Below are positions 1 to 10,557 of a stretch of DNA of 64,000 bases, one piece after another. The translations under genes and the position numbers were made by a program. Positions within the stretch are counted from its first letter, which is position 1. Every line of letters starts with the position of its first letter. This stretch comes from Quercus robur (taxonomy: Eukaryota > Streptophyta > Magnoliopsida > Fagales > Fagaceae). The notes under the pieces were generated by a model. It saw nothing but the letters and a program-made list of their open reading frames with translations. It ran no database searches and had not been told where the DNA came from. Where the stretch lies: assembly GCF_932294415.1 (NCBI RefSeq), contig NC_065542.1:2125501-2189500 (forward strand), given 5' to 3'.

Positions 1-348
1 AATCTATCAAATAATTAATCCCTGGATGTGATTCTGCTATTTTACAGGCAGCAACAACAGCTATTTGCCATCTTTTGACAAATTCTGCATAGTCCTCCGA
101 TAGTGCTATATTTGGATAAACAGTATCAATGATAAACGTCTTAAGTGAGACCGCGATGTCAAGTAAATCCTTAGCAAAATCAACATGACTTCCACTTCCA
201 TCAAACCCAACCCATTTAATCTTCTTGAGACATTGATGGGGATGCTTTGAAGCCTTCCATATGTTGTAATTTTCCACTAGCTTCTAATAATCAAAATATA
301 TTGAAGTAAAGTAAGTAATTAATTGTTTGAGTTAAGCATGATCATTCA

Positions 349-382
<34 letters not shown>

Positions 383-2960
383 ATGAGGATCAAGAACATA
401 TATAAATAGTGAACATAGTAAGGACTGAATGGCCATCGTACCTCATTTTCAAATGGTTTATGACTATAATCCATTTCCAACTGCCACATGCAAAAAAAAA
501 AAGAGATATTAATATGGATCAATCATATTATATTTCTGATTTTTTATTATATAAGTAGATTACATTCTTTATGTCAAGGTATTCTGTCAATTTAATATTG
601 TATCAACAGCATAAGGATATAAGTTGTCTCATTTAACAAAACACAGCACAAATCAAACAATCATGGAATAAAGCATACAAATATCTTGATCCTAGTTGCA
701 ACTCATATTAACATGATAAGTACACATATCATTGTAATAGCATGCAATCATGTGAGTATATTGAAAAATCAGCATGCCAACCTGATTTTAACCATAATTA
801 ATATTAAAGCACAAACTAAGTTAATATATTATAGAAAAAAAACATACAATAAATATCTTGATCCTACTCAAAACTCAAAGTATACATATATCACTGTTAT
901 AGTAATCATGTGATTATGTATTAAAATCAGCATGCAATTTGATTTAAAAGATATAATTAATATTAAAGCACAAATTAAGTTGTATATATACATGCACAAA
1001 TATATACTACCGTAATTTATATGGCACTCATAACTGTATAATTATTCTAACAATATACACTTCTCAATTGTGGGCTGCAAAATAAGAAACTAACCTCCAA
1101 TGAAAACATCTTCAACAAAGGAGAGGCAATTATAAGAGCAATTAACGGATGGAGGCTTTGACCTAGATAAGTGTAAACCTTCAATTCCACTTTTTTGAGG
1201 TTACAAAATACTGGAAGCTTGTATGGGAACAATGAAGTTCTGTCAACTACCTAATTAAGAGGAAAGAAAAAACACATTCAATATACGTAAATGATATTCC
1301 AAATTAAAGGAGAGGTTAGGAAAAAACAAAATGGGAAGCGTTATAAGAAAACTTTTCACTAACCTCTTTGGTAAAATATAGTACAAGCTTCTTAAGTTGA
1401 GAGAGATAGCTTGCATGTTGGTCAGAATCAAACTCAATTGATTCACAATATTTCCCTCCAAATGCTACCTTTGAAAGAAGAGGTACATGCTTTAAAGTCA
1501 TATTTTTAATCTTCGGTCCATCGTACCCAAAAGAGACAAGATTTGGTGCTGAAATTTCAAGATTTTCTAAATTTGAGCAGTGAGCTACTTGAAAGCTACT
1601 CAATTTGGGTGGCTGATCAACAAGCCTCAGATTTACCAAACTATTGGAGCTACTCACATATAGTTCCTCAAGAAATGGACAATTTGATACATAATGCTCA
1701 AGAACCTCTCCAATGACATTTACTTCAGTCAAAAAAAGTTTTGTTAGAGGAAAATCTTTCATGACAGGGAATTTTTTCTCAATAGTGTAATATTGTTCCA
1801 AGTTCAAATCAAGCATCTTGACCCAATTTTCCATTGCAAAGTTTATCCACTCATTAACATCACGAGATGTTGTTCCATCGTAATCAAGTAAAATGGTCAG
1901 TTCTTGTGAAGGGTTATATGTACAAAAAACATCAAGGATGAACCTACACTTTCTCACAGGACGCAATTCCATTTCAGGTGATGACATATAATCCTTGATT
2001 ATTAGACTAGGGACATATGTCCATAGATTTTTCCATCTACGTGAAAGAACACTAGTCCTTGCTGCTTCTTTGACTGGCAAGAGATATAAGATATTTGTAA
2101 GAATCTCGTCCGGTAATTGGCTTATTCGATCCTGTAATTAGTCCTCGTAGTTAGCATGGAAACAAAGAATTCAGAACACATGAAAAGCTACCATGTCTTC
2201 AAATTTATAACCACCTATTCTAATATCATGATAATCTATGCTTCATTTAAAATTTAAACTACCATCATATCAATAGCCACCACATGTTTTAAAGTAATTA
2301 AGTTCTTACAAGATATGAGTCAATATGATGATAATATATAGAAGAATGAATATTGTACCATATAAACTAGCAATTCTATCTAGGAAAAATGTATTTTATT
2401 ATAAGACAAAATCTCTTTCAAAATATATGTGGAACTCATGTATTTTAAGAGGTTTGAGACAGGCTTGTATGATAATCTCTCTGATTAAAGGTATGAAAAA
2501 GAAGGGAAAAAAAATAAAAATAATAAAAATAAAAGCTAATTAGATCAACTTAAATAACCCTAGGTACCTAAAGGTTATTTTTGCATGTATTGCACATAGA
2601 CCAAACCAATATATACAGTTTTACCTAAATTTGTTTATTTATATAGTACAACATGTAAATTACAATGATGGCCACACGGCCGACACTATACATATATAGC
2701 AACAATGTTCATGAAACATGAAGTAAATGCATCACAAATATAAGTAAAATTTGCATAACGAACTAAAAGTATTACTTTATCCATAAATAATTAAAAATAA
2801 CTAAAAAGAAATTGATGATAAGGAAGTTAATCGATGACAACCTCAATTGTATTGAAAAGAAAAAAAATATTTGATTTTTAATCTGTGAATTTACCTTTAG
2901 TCGAAGAGATATGATCCGAGAATGACAGATTCTTCTTTTTATTGAATCCCGATTGTCCAT
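1..2960 (-). CDS. F-box/LRR/FBD protein, 3' end cut off by window
   Basis: Substrate-recognition subunit of an SCF-type ubiquitin ligase, by family. My exon model on the minus strand is 2960-2895, 2131-1364, 1250-1095, 480-442 and 280 to beyond the left edge; all junctions are GT-AG and phase 0. Exon 1 gives 22 residues starting MDNRDSIKRR. Exon 2 opens with the F-box (DRISQLPDEILTNILYLLPV, then RTSVLSRRWKNLW), followed by an LRR-like region up to LKKLVLYFTKE. Exon 3 continues the repeats (LPVFCNLKKVELKV). A 13-codon exon (LEMDYSHKPFENE) leads to the last exon, which carries the FBD signature (LKKIKWVGF, then VDFAKDLLDIAVSLKTFIID). At least 436 residues are visible; FBD proteins usually run 400-470, so little is missing. 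The start fits the usual short basic leader before the F-box. The gene is open throughout. The particular substrate cannot be read from sequence. Confidence 0.88.
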
Positions 2961-2973
2961 TATTCAACTAGCT

Positions 2974-3077
2974 GTAAAATATAACCCAAAAAAAGGAAGA
3001 GCAATATTTTCAATATCAATCACCATAGAGAGAGAGAGTAAAATATAAACCAAAAAAAGGAAGAGCAATATTTTCAA
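2974..3077. repeat. 64-bp tandem duplication upstream of the F-box gene
   Basis: A segment beginning GTAAAATATAA and ending AATATTTTCAA occurs at 2974-3013 and again at 3038-3077, separated and followed by GA tracts. It lies just upstream of the F-box start on the minus strand, so it sits in that gene's 5' leader or promoter. No binding site is recognised in it. Confidence 0.8.
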
Positions 3078-3299
3078 GAGAGAGAGAGAGAGAGACTAGT
3101 CAAGCAACCATGAGATTCTAGCTAGCTTACCTGCTGAATAGGCTTAAGAACGTCACAAACAAAACCGTGATAAATATCCAAGAACACCACACAGAAACAC
3201 AGAGAATAAGAACCTTCTTTCTTGTTTGTAATCAGGGACACAATGTTCTTGCATGAGTTTTCAAGAATACCTTTTATTGACAAAAAACAAAAAAGGTCA

Positions 3300-3900
3300 G
3301 TGGTCAATTATATAGGTTTTTTTTAACCGACCTCGAATAAATAGGAAGGCCAACTTACACTTACTAGTTCCACTAGTAGGATTAGTAATCTAGATAAATA
3401 TTACGGAAATTCTTGATAAAAAAACAAAGACAAGTGGTTCATTATATAATTTTTTTTAACCGACATTGAATATAGTTTGTTAATTCTATGAGAAATTTAT
3501 TATCTATGACAATTCTGTACGTAAAAAAACTAACTTTTGCCTACAAAAAATAATCTAATTTTTAAATTTCGTAGAATAGATAAAATTGCCAACTACTAAT
3601 ATAATATATTATGAATCTAAAAGAAAACTAGTATATTTATTTATTTATTTTTATAATTCGAGAGATAGGGATCAAAATATACCTAACGAGCTACGTGTAA
3701 ATCAAAATTCTATCACCATGCGGTAAAAGAAAACTTTTTTTTAATAAACCGACATTGTATATAGCTTTTCCAACTACAAATACAAATACAAGTAGAAATA
3801 GGAATAGGATTATTATTCTTAAAAAATAAATATTTATGATAATTATTGACAAAAAATACAAAGACAGGCCATGGTACATTATAAAGCTTTTCTTTAACCG
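3300..3900. repeat. Diverged repeats with a poly-T/AACCGACAT motif
   Basis: A T-run followed by AACCGAC occurs near 3314, 3447 and 3884 (a fourth copy near 3738 has AATAAACCGACAT), with related flanks (TTTCGTAGAATAGAT, ATTGCCAACTAC, tatattatgaatctaaaa). A further copy of the 3440-3670 part is at 7970-8270. The remainder of 2961-3920 shows no gene. The family is not recognised; it looks like local duplication of promoter-type DNA rather than a transposon with clear ends. Confidence 0.55.
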
Positions 3901-3920
3901 ACATTATACATAGGAATTAG

Positions 3921-3930
3921 TATAAATATT
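3921..3930 (+). promoter_or_regulatory. Probable TATA box of the bZIP gene
   Basis: TATAAATATT at 3921-3930 is followed about 25-35 bases later by a pyrimidine-rich stretch suitable for a transcription start. This would give a leader of roughly 300 bases, long enough to hold the upstream ORFs at 4003 and 4106. The assignment rests on motif and spacing only. Confidence 0.5.
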
Positions 3931-4002
3931 CTTTGTCCTCAACCTTCAAACCTACCATCATATTTTTCTTTTGCTCCAGTTATTCTCTCTCTTTGCATTC
4001 AT

Positions 4003-4020
4003 ATGTTATTTGGGTTTTAG
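4003..4020 (+). other. Short upstream ORF 1 (5 codons) in the bZIP leader
   Basis: ATG TTA TTT GGG TTT TAG lies 86 bases before the larger upstream ORF. S1 bZIP leaders commonly contain more than one uORF, so this may be part of the same translational control, but a five-codon ORF also arises easily by chance. Confidence 0.35.
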
Positions 4021-4105
4021 TGTTCTTCCTTAAGCGAAGTCTTCATATTTCCATTGTTCTAAGTGATATCTCGCTAGAACCACCTCAGTTCTCTCGAGTT
4101 GTTTA

Positions 4106-4189
4106 ATGAACTACAGTCATATTCATACCCTTCTCTTATTGCATTCTATATCCGTCTTTTTATTATATTTTTACTACATCTACTCTTGA
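4106..4189 (+). promoter_or_regulatory. Conserved sucrose-control peptide uORF
   Basis: A 27-codon ORF ends 67 bases before the bZIP ATG. Its C-terminal half reads HSISVFLLYFYYIYS then stop. From memory, the sucrose-control peptide of Arabidopsis group S1 bZIP leaders ends SFSVVFLYWFYVFS, so the two match in spacing, aromatic pattern and the terminal YxYS/YxFS plus stop. In that family the nascent peptide stalls the ribosome at the stop codon when sucrose is high and represses translation of the main ORF. An in-frame TGA at 4064 precedes the ATG with no other in-frame ATG between, so the start is fixed. The match is to a peptide, in the correct place, ahead of the correct gene family; conservation of function is inferred. 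Confidence 0.85.
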
Positions 4190-4256
4190 ATTTTCTTTTA
4201 CTACTTTTATTAACACCTTTTTGAGTTCATCTTCTTTCAAATTTGGGAGAAAAAAC

Positions 4257-4616
4257 ATGTCGTCGGGGCCTAATGTTGATCGATTCATGGATGAGAAAAA
4301 GGAGAGGAAAGCGCTAGCAAATAGAGAAGCGGCAAAGCGTTCACGTATAAAGAAACAAAAGGAGTTGGAGGGCATAGTCACTGAAAAGAGCGTGGTATTA
4401 GAGGATATAAAGAACAAAAGAATTGAAATTGAAAACTATGACAATGACTATTCTATGACGGAGAATGAAAATAACTCTTTGGATGCTGGAACTTTGATTG
4501 TGAATAAGTTTCTGAATTGCATGAGCTTGTACAAGAAAAAACTTGGGATTCCAGACCAGACGCTCGAGACTCCGGCACCTACGTTCAATCCTTGGCAGTC
4601 CCAGTTTAGACACTAA
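4257..4616 (+). CDS. Group S1-type bZIP transcription factor, divergent zipper
   Basis: Intronless, 119 residues. The ATG at 4257 is the first in this frame; the upstream in-frame extension begins only with TTG. The basic region at residues 17-36 has the canonical N-x7-R (N22, R30: NREAAKRSR) and continues IKKQKELE. The heptad positions that should hold leucine are I40, V47, K54, Y61, T68 and L75, so three of six are polar or aromatic and the zipper looks weak. The C-terminus has the NPWQ motif (residues 111-114) typical of group S1 proteins such as bZIP53 and bZIP11. Length is below the usual 145-170. The leader carries the S1 sucrose-control uORF. The frame is intact, so this is probably expressed, but its dimerisation may differ from that of its relatives. 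A decaying duplicate cannot be excluded. Confidence 0.85.
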   Translation: MSSGPNVDRFMDEKKERKALANREAAKRSRIKKQKELEGIVTEKSVVLEDIKNKRIEIENYDNDYSMTENENNSLDAGTLIVNKFLNCMSLYKKKLGIPDQTLETPAPTFNPWQSQFRH

Positions 4617-5303
4617 TTAGTTTGCTCTAAATTTAGTTGCTAATTTGAATGTTTATGGAATAAGTTTGCTTGACACAAATTTGTGTCTTTAGGTAGATAG
4701 TTTCTGTTGGAATGTTTTAATTTGCAGTGCCTTTAGTCTTTTTATTCAAGTTGGTAGTGTCTTGGTTATCTTTCTTTAGCCTATTATTAAGTTCTATTTG
4801 CGTCTTAAGAAATTCGTTTCTTTGTTATATTAATTGCAAGTGATTTTTTTTTTTTTTTTTGGGGTTTTTTGCTGAATAATTTCAAGTGATCTAATTGAAT
4901 TGCCATCTGGGTTGTTTTCCAATTTACATAAGCTCTTAGTACACAGGCAAAGGGCAAAGCTTGCTTGATAAACGCTTCAATGGCCCAAAAGGTTGTGAAC
5001 TTGTGATATGATAACCACCGTGTATTCTACATTTAGCTTTAGGTCAATCGATCAAACTAATGTAAAGAAAGAATGCCTAATTTTCTATAGAATGGCCTTC
5101 GAAGGCATATTAATTATGATCTCATATTTATTCATGACCAATATATAACGAGAGGAATTAAAATTTGTATGTCAAAATATCATTACTATGATTCCTCCAT
5201 GCCTTTGTCATCGCACTTGCAACGAAAGGGACAAAACACTACAACAAATATGTAATCAACTAATCATGACTTGTCATAGTTTAATTTGTAATATTCGGAA
5301 CTC

Positions 5304-5342
<39 letters not shown>

Positions 5343-6466
5343 TTTAATCAATACGTGTTTTATACGTTTAATTATAAAAAATAATGTGTATTTGCAAACT
5401 ATTTTTGTTTTATTTGGTAAATGAGAATTTTTTTTTTTTTTCCATACATACGTATCTACATATAGTCTATATTTATATATATAATATCAAACCGAAGTGT
5501 TTTACCATTTGTTGAACTTATAATATGTTGACACATGCTTAGGAAGAATTATAAAACAAGGGTTGGAAGCTTTTTTTTTTTTTTTTTTTTCATGGTGTTG
5601 ATTTATACTTTGTTTTTTTCGCTTGCGATTCACAAAAAAAAAGATTCTAGCCTGTGCATATATCTCTATTGGTTTTGAATTTGGAGTATTCATAGTCACC
5701 ACCGAAGACCTTCTCATCAAGCAACACATTTAGGACATTGTAGTCCCAATAAAGATAGCAATTATATATGTCTTTACATTATTTATTAATTTGGAGTATT
5801 AATAGCGATTATTTATTGATTTATGCTACGTCCTTGTATGATTTATATCTATTTTTTAGAATTATTTATTGCTATGAGTCATTAGGATTAATTTTCTCAT
5901 GCTCATCCTGCAAAATATTTATTAAGAAAAAAAATTATTGATTTATCCCTCCAATGTAAAGAATTATATGCTACAAGCTTCGTTTTAACCATTAAAATTG
6001 TTTTCACTTTTTTGTTAAATCAGATAACTTTTACGGTTGGTATTATATAGTTTTCAAAAGGACATGGTCAAACTCCCTGATGGAAAAAAAAAATTGTATG
6101 TTTTCGATACCAAGATTTTATATGATTGAATCTTATATAATTAATTTTTGTTGTCAGGGATACAAATTTGGTTTAAACACAAATTTATACATCAAAATTT
6201 TTTCTTTTTTCAAAATAAATAATGGAAAAAAAAAAAAAAAAAACCGGCCCTAAGCAAATGATGGTCTCTTAAAAGATATCCACAAACTCTAATGTAGCAA
6301 GATTTCTTCCGTCACCACTCTCATTTAACTTTCAAAACTCTCTTCCTTACGATATTATTAACCTAGATTTCTTTCCTTCTGTGTGTACATTACCTTACTT
6401 TCCCTTCAAAATTTAATAATGAATCATGATGATATATGATTTAAAGCACCCACCTCTATTTGTCCG
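4617..6466. other. Intergenic, no gene seen
   Basis: AT-rich spacer after the bZIP gene. It holds a (TA)n-(GA)n microsatellite at about 5304-5342, T-runs near 4847, 5430 and 5571, and an A-run near 6223. Open frames here are short and of biased composition, with no recognisable domain. Confidence 0.6.
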
Positions 6467-6745
6467 CTCCGGCTATTTGGTCCTATATATTCGGTCTATG
6501 TCGGTCCCATTCAATCTACTTTAGTTCTATTCGGTCCTATTTTGTCTACTTTAGTCCTATTTGGTCTACTTTAGTCATATTCAATCCACTTTGGTCATAT
6601 TCATTCTGTTCATTTTGGTCCATTTAGTCCACCTTAGTCCTATTCAGTCTATTAGGCTCTATTCAGTCCATAATGGTCTTCTTTGGTCCATTCTGTCCAC
6701 TCTAGTCCTATTTGATCCACTATGGTCTATTCAATTTGGTTCATA
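6467..6745 (+). repeat. Degenerate minisatellite of GGTCC/AGTCC units
   Basis: About 280 bases consist of imperfect short units of roughly 10-11 bases, alternating forms like TTTAGTCCTA and TTCGGTCCAC, with GGTC or AGTC recurring throughout. Copies are mutated, so the array is old. It keeps a small frame open, but the product would be low-complexity and is not called as a gene. Confidence 0.7.
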
Positions 6746-7815
6746 ACTATTCAATTGTGTCAATGTGGTCCCTAGTATTTTAGTGTTGTGTCAATTTAGT
6801 CCATATTGTCAAGATTGTTAAAATCGGAATCTTATATAGGATCGTAGAAGATTGGTGAGATCGTGGATTGTTGGATGAATTTTTTTTTTTTTTGTTTGAA
6901 AAATAAAAGCAAAAAACACATTGATAGTGGTTTTATGTTGAATAATCTCGTACTGTACACATTCATTCATTAAAAAAAAAAAAAAAAACAAACAAACAAA
7001 CAAAGATTTGCATCAACATTATGCCATATTTATACCATGAATTGCAGCGTGATTTCCGTGGCTACTGCTATATACCTATACTTTATACTAATGAAACAAA
7101 TATTTTTGAATTTTAACCCAATGTATCCAAAAATTTCACCAAGAGTTTTAATTAGCCATCAAGTGCCATAATAACTATTATAAACACAATTAGAAAATAT
7201 TTTCCAACTCTAAATTCCAAGTTCAAAATCCAAAATAAGTTTGCAAATGACAACTAGCAAAGTAGCTAACTATCGTACAAAATCCAAAAGAAAAATCCAA
7301 TTGGAGAGGACGGAGAGAGTGAGAGTGCTGTCAAGTTGATTTTAGGGGTTTAGTGAATAAGTTTTTAATTTAAGGTGAGGTTTGTTTGTTTTGTTTTTTT
7401 TTTTTTTTTTGGTAAGTATAGTGCATATTGGGTTGTTTCTATCCATTAGGCTAATTGGATTTTTTTTTTTTTTTAATACCAACTCAAAGCATATTTGGGT
7501 TTTTAATTGGATAGTTCAATATTGTAGGATCAGTACAATCCTATTGATCCCACGATCCTACATGGGATCTTGAAAATTGCATGATCCTATTGTGATTTGA
7601 GTTGTTTTGACCTAGCTAGTAGGATCTTAGGATTGTACAAATTGCAAACATGACAAAGCTCCAAAAAAAATAAAAAGTTTATTGTTATATCAACGGAAAC
7701 AAATTTTTTTATTTTAGTCATTTGTCACGTTAGCAATTTTCATCTAAGAGATAACGGCAAAAACTAAATTGACACAATACTGAAATGTTAGGGACCAAAT
7801 TGACACAATTAAGAA
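6742..7815. mobile_element. Element or composite bounded by a ~60-bp inverted repeat
   Basis: The sequence around 6745-6805 (AATTGTGTCAATGTGGTCCC, then TTTTAGTGTTGTGTCAATTT) returns in reverse complement at about 7765-7815 (GGGACCAAATTGACACAATT). Between them, at 6830-6875 and 7525-7625, lie GGATCGTAG/CGATCCTAC-type segments that are also roughly inverted. This fits a non-autonomous DNA transposon about 1.1 kb long, or two facing copies of one small element. No transposase and no convincing target duplication were found. Confidence 0.45.
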
Positions 7816-7862
7816 CTAAATTAAAATATGGTGTAAAAGATAAAAACCAAATATATAGTTTA

Positions 7863-7968
7863 TCTACACCGAAAACTGATTGATCTTTTAGTTTGATGAT
7901 AAAGAGCTATCATCAGGAGTAGACATCATAAATTAAAACATTCTCAAAAACAAAATAAATACATAGTT
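7863..7968 (+). mobile_element. 5'-truncated tRNA-related SINE
   Basis: The stretch from TCTACACCGAAAACTGATTG through GTTTGATGATAAAGAGC to the A-rich end matches the 3' part of the SINE at 33323-33503. It is flanked by ATATATAGTTTA (7851-7862) and a similar ATACATAGTTTA ending at 7980, a likely target duplication. Confidence 0.55.
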
Positions 7969-7969
7969 T

Positions 7970-8269
7970 ACCTTATATTTTTTTAACTGACATTGTATAA
8001 TATTATATGAAATTTTTGACAATTTAGTATGTAAAAATATAATTTTTTTTCCCAACAAAAAAATAAAAATCTAATTGTTGAATTTCGTAGAATAGATAGG
8101 ATTGCCAACTACGAATTATGAATTATAATACAAAGTATAATTATGAATCATCTATTAAAAAAAAAGAATATATTATGAATCTAAAAAAAAAAAAATACTA
8201 GCACATTTTATTTATTTATAATTTGATAGATTGGATTGCCAACTACTACTATTAGTAGGATTATTAATA
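7970..8269. repeat. Second copy of the repeat found upstream of the bZIP gene
   Basis: Resembles 3440-3670: an ACTGACATTGTATAATAT segment, then TTTCGTAGAATAGATAGGAT, TTGCCAACTAC and tatattatgaatctaaaa, with A-run length differences. The LTR element at 8275 inserted at its right end. No gene in it. Confidence 0.6.
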
Positions 8270-8274
8270 TTTAT

Positions 8275-8952
8275 TGTGGAAGGACTCAATTTGTAACGAC
8301 CCAAAATGATATTGGGTTCGCACGTAAAAAGGCCCAAACAATATCACTTGTAGAGCGTGGGTTTGAAAGGCTAGGCCTTGGTCACCGGACAGTGGTTAGT
8401 CGTGGTGTTCATACAGAATTAAACCGTGTTCGCTTGATGAGTCTTTCTCCTTGAGGCGGTCTGGGAGGCTCTAGTTCTTGGCCTTTTTTCCTAGCCCCTT
8501 CTCCGGATTGCTTGCTTCTCCTTTTATATTAGCCTATATCCCTTCTCCTACGTCCACGTGTAGGATCGACTTTCTAGGACTGATACTTATCTCATCAGCC
8601 CATACCCAAAGTGTTTGGGGGTGGTTGTAAAAATTGAAGAGCATGGCTCTGTCAGGTGCAGAGTATTCAATGGCAGTAATGACAGCTTTCCCTTTGTCCT
8701 TGGTCGTTATACTATCCAGCGTTCCCTTCTCTATTGACATAGATATTTTAGATTTTTTCCAAAACTGTTCCTATACCGTTTTTGCCCTTTCTTTCAGGGG
8801 GACCTCGGATATGCCAAGGACAGAATTATCCTCGACTATGTCTCAAGACTACTTGGACTTTTATTACACGTTCTTGGCTATACCCCTCATCGGCTCGGGC
8901 CTTGGGCCCCAATGTAAAAATGGGCCAGGACCACAAATTCTTGGGCCCCACA
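8275..8952 (-). repeat. LTR (3' LTR in element orientation)
   Basis: Left-hand LTR of the 8275-12099 element, paired with 11424-12099. It borders the purine-rich tract at about 8953-8970 (minus strand). Short open frames inside both LTRs are not genes. Confidence 0.85.
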
Positions 8953-10077
8953 ATAGCCCCTCAAAATCCTGCTGTCCGACCTCTTAGTCGGAGAGGAGGG
9001 TTTTGGCGATGCCCATCCTTTATTACAGTTCGTTCGGCTCTAACCTTCATTAGTGTTGGTGTCCCTTCATCTATTTAGTAAATGCGCTGGGTTACGAGAC
9101 ATTCGTCTAGATTTTCACACTGGGCGTTCCCGCCGTTTCAGTGTACGAGGTGCATCTTTAATAGATTTACACTACGAGGCCGATCAAATCTGACGGTTAT
9201 AGATGACATTGAGGAGTTGAACAGACACTACCTCATTTGCAGATCTTCTTGGAAATCTGTACGGATTAAATGCCACTGAATTTACCTTCCATATAAGAAG
9301 CTAAATGAGAGGGTATTCCCTTCGTGTAAAGACTCTTTAACCTTCCTAAAGCCTCAAACCTCAAGCTGTGCTCAAAGTCTTCCTTATCAGCATAGCCAAA
9401 GCTTATAGTGTGACATGTTTGAAGTAAAAGCGGGGATGAAAAGATCACATCCTTCTCAGAAGCGTTATGTCCCTCCGAAACTTAAGATGGCTCGGTTGGG
9501 GTAGGGTTGGCAGAGACTCAAGATGCTTCCCATCCTCCTTCAGCCAAAATCCGAAGCAGGTGCTTGTCGCATCAAGCATTTGGTGCGATTGAGCTAGGGT
9601 TATCCATTATCAGTACCAGCCGCTCTCTTATGAGCATAGCTAATATGGCACCAGCGTGTTAGGAGTCAGGGCTGACGCAGGGACTAAGTATCCCTACTTC
9701 TTCCTCTGTTCCTTCACTAATGCCCCCTTTTGCCTCCCCTTCTTCTTCTTTCCCATCACCAAATCCATCCTGGTGCTTTTCCTTCTTCCTCTTCTTCTCC
9801 TCATCCATCAAAAGAGGTCATCCTCTCAATATGGTAGCTACTAGAGCAGAATTTAGCAAGACTTCTTATTTTTGTTGCTTTTTTTTTTTTTATTCTAGTT
9901 CTTGTAATTTGTTTCCTATATAGGCTTGTTTAAACCCTTCATTGTACGCTGTACTACTTCTTTACATTAATAAAAGTTGTCATTGTTTTATTCTATGTAT
10001 TCTTTCTTTCTTGCAATGGTTATGCCGTGAATGGACGTACTACTGTATGACTTCTTTTCATTTTTATACTCTGAACG

Positions 10078-10360
10078 ATGCTTTAGGGCCGAAATCCCTA
10101 TTAATAAAAAAACTTTACTCTGCGCTTATTGAAACTATCTAGCATAATAATGCCGATTTGAACAAATGATACTTAGGGCAGAAACCCTTACTAAGAAAAA
10201 AGAAAAAGAGATTATTATGAGCTTATTAGAGCTGTCTAGCATAATAATGCCGACCTGAGAAAACGATACTTAGGGTCGAAACCCTTACTAAGAAAAAAGA
10301 TGTTATTATGAACTTATTGAAGCTATCTTGCACAATAAGACCGACCTGAAAGAGGGTTGT
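10078..10360. repeat. Three ~110-bp tandem units inside the LTR element
   Basis: Each unit carries a segment like GATACTTAGGG, then GAAACCCTTACTAAG, an A-rich stretch, and TAGCATAATAATGCCGA. Copies begin near 10078, 10169 and 10266 and differ by small indels. Internal arrays of this kind are common in non-autonomous plant retroelements. Confidence 0.65.
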
Positions 10361-10557
10361 ATACCCCAAGTTGAACGAGATGATGGCTGAATGCTCGATG
10401 CTATGTAGGAAGTAATCATCCGAGGATATGTAACCCAAAATGAACAGCCCCTGCAGGTCGCTGAGTAATAAGGCGTTTCGCCATCTTCCTAATGACTTTC
10501 ATAGCCTTAGTCTTTTCTGGTATTTGGTCCGAGGACTGAGCGACTTAGAATTCTCCT

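Noticed and set aside
4221-4256. Twelve extra codons at the front of the bZIP
   Set aside because: Would start at TTG; the ATG at 4257 is the first in frame and fits the family.
8534-8740. Open frames inside the LTRs, on both strands and in both copies
   Set aside because: Repeated in both LTRs because the LTRs are repeats; no domain and no reason for an LTR to encode them.
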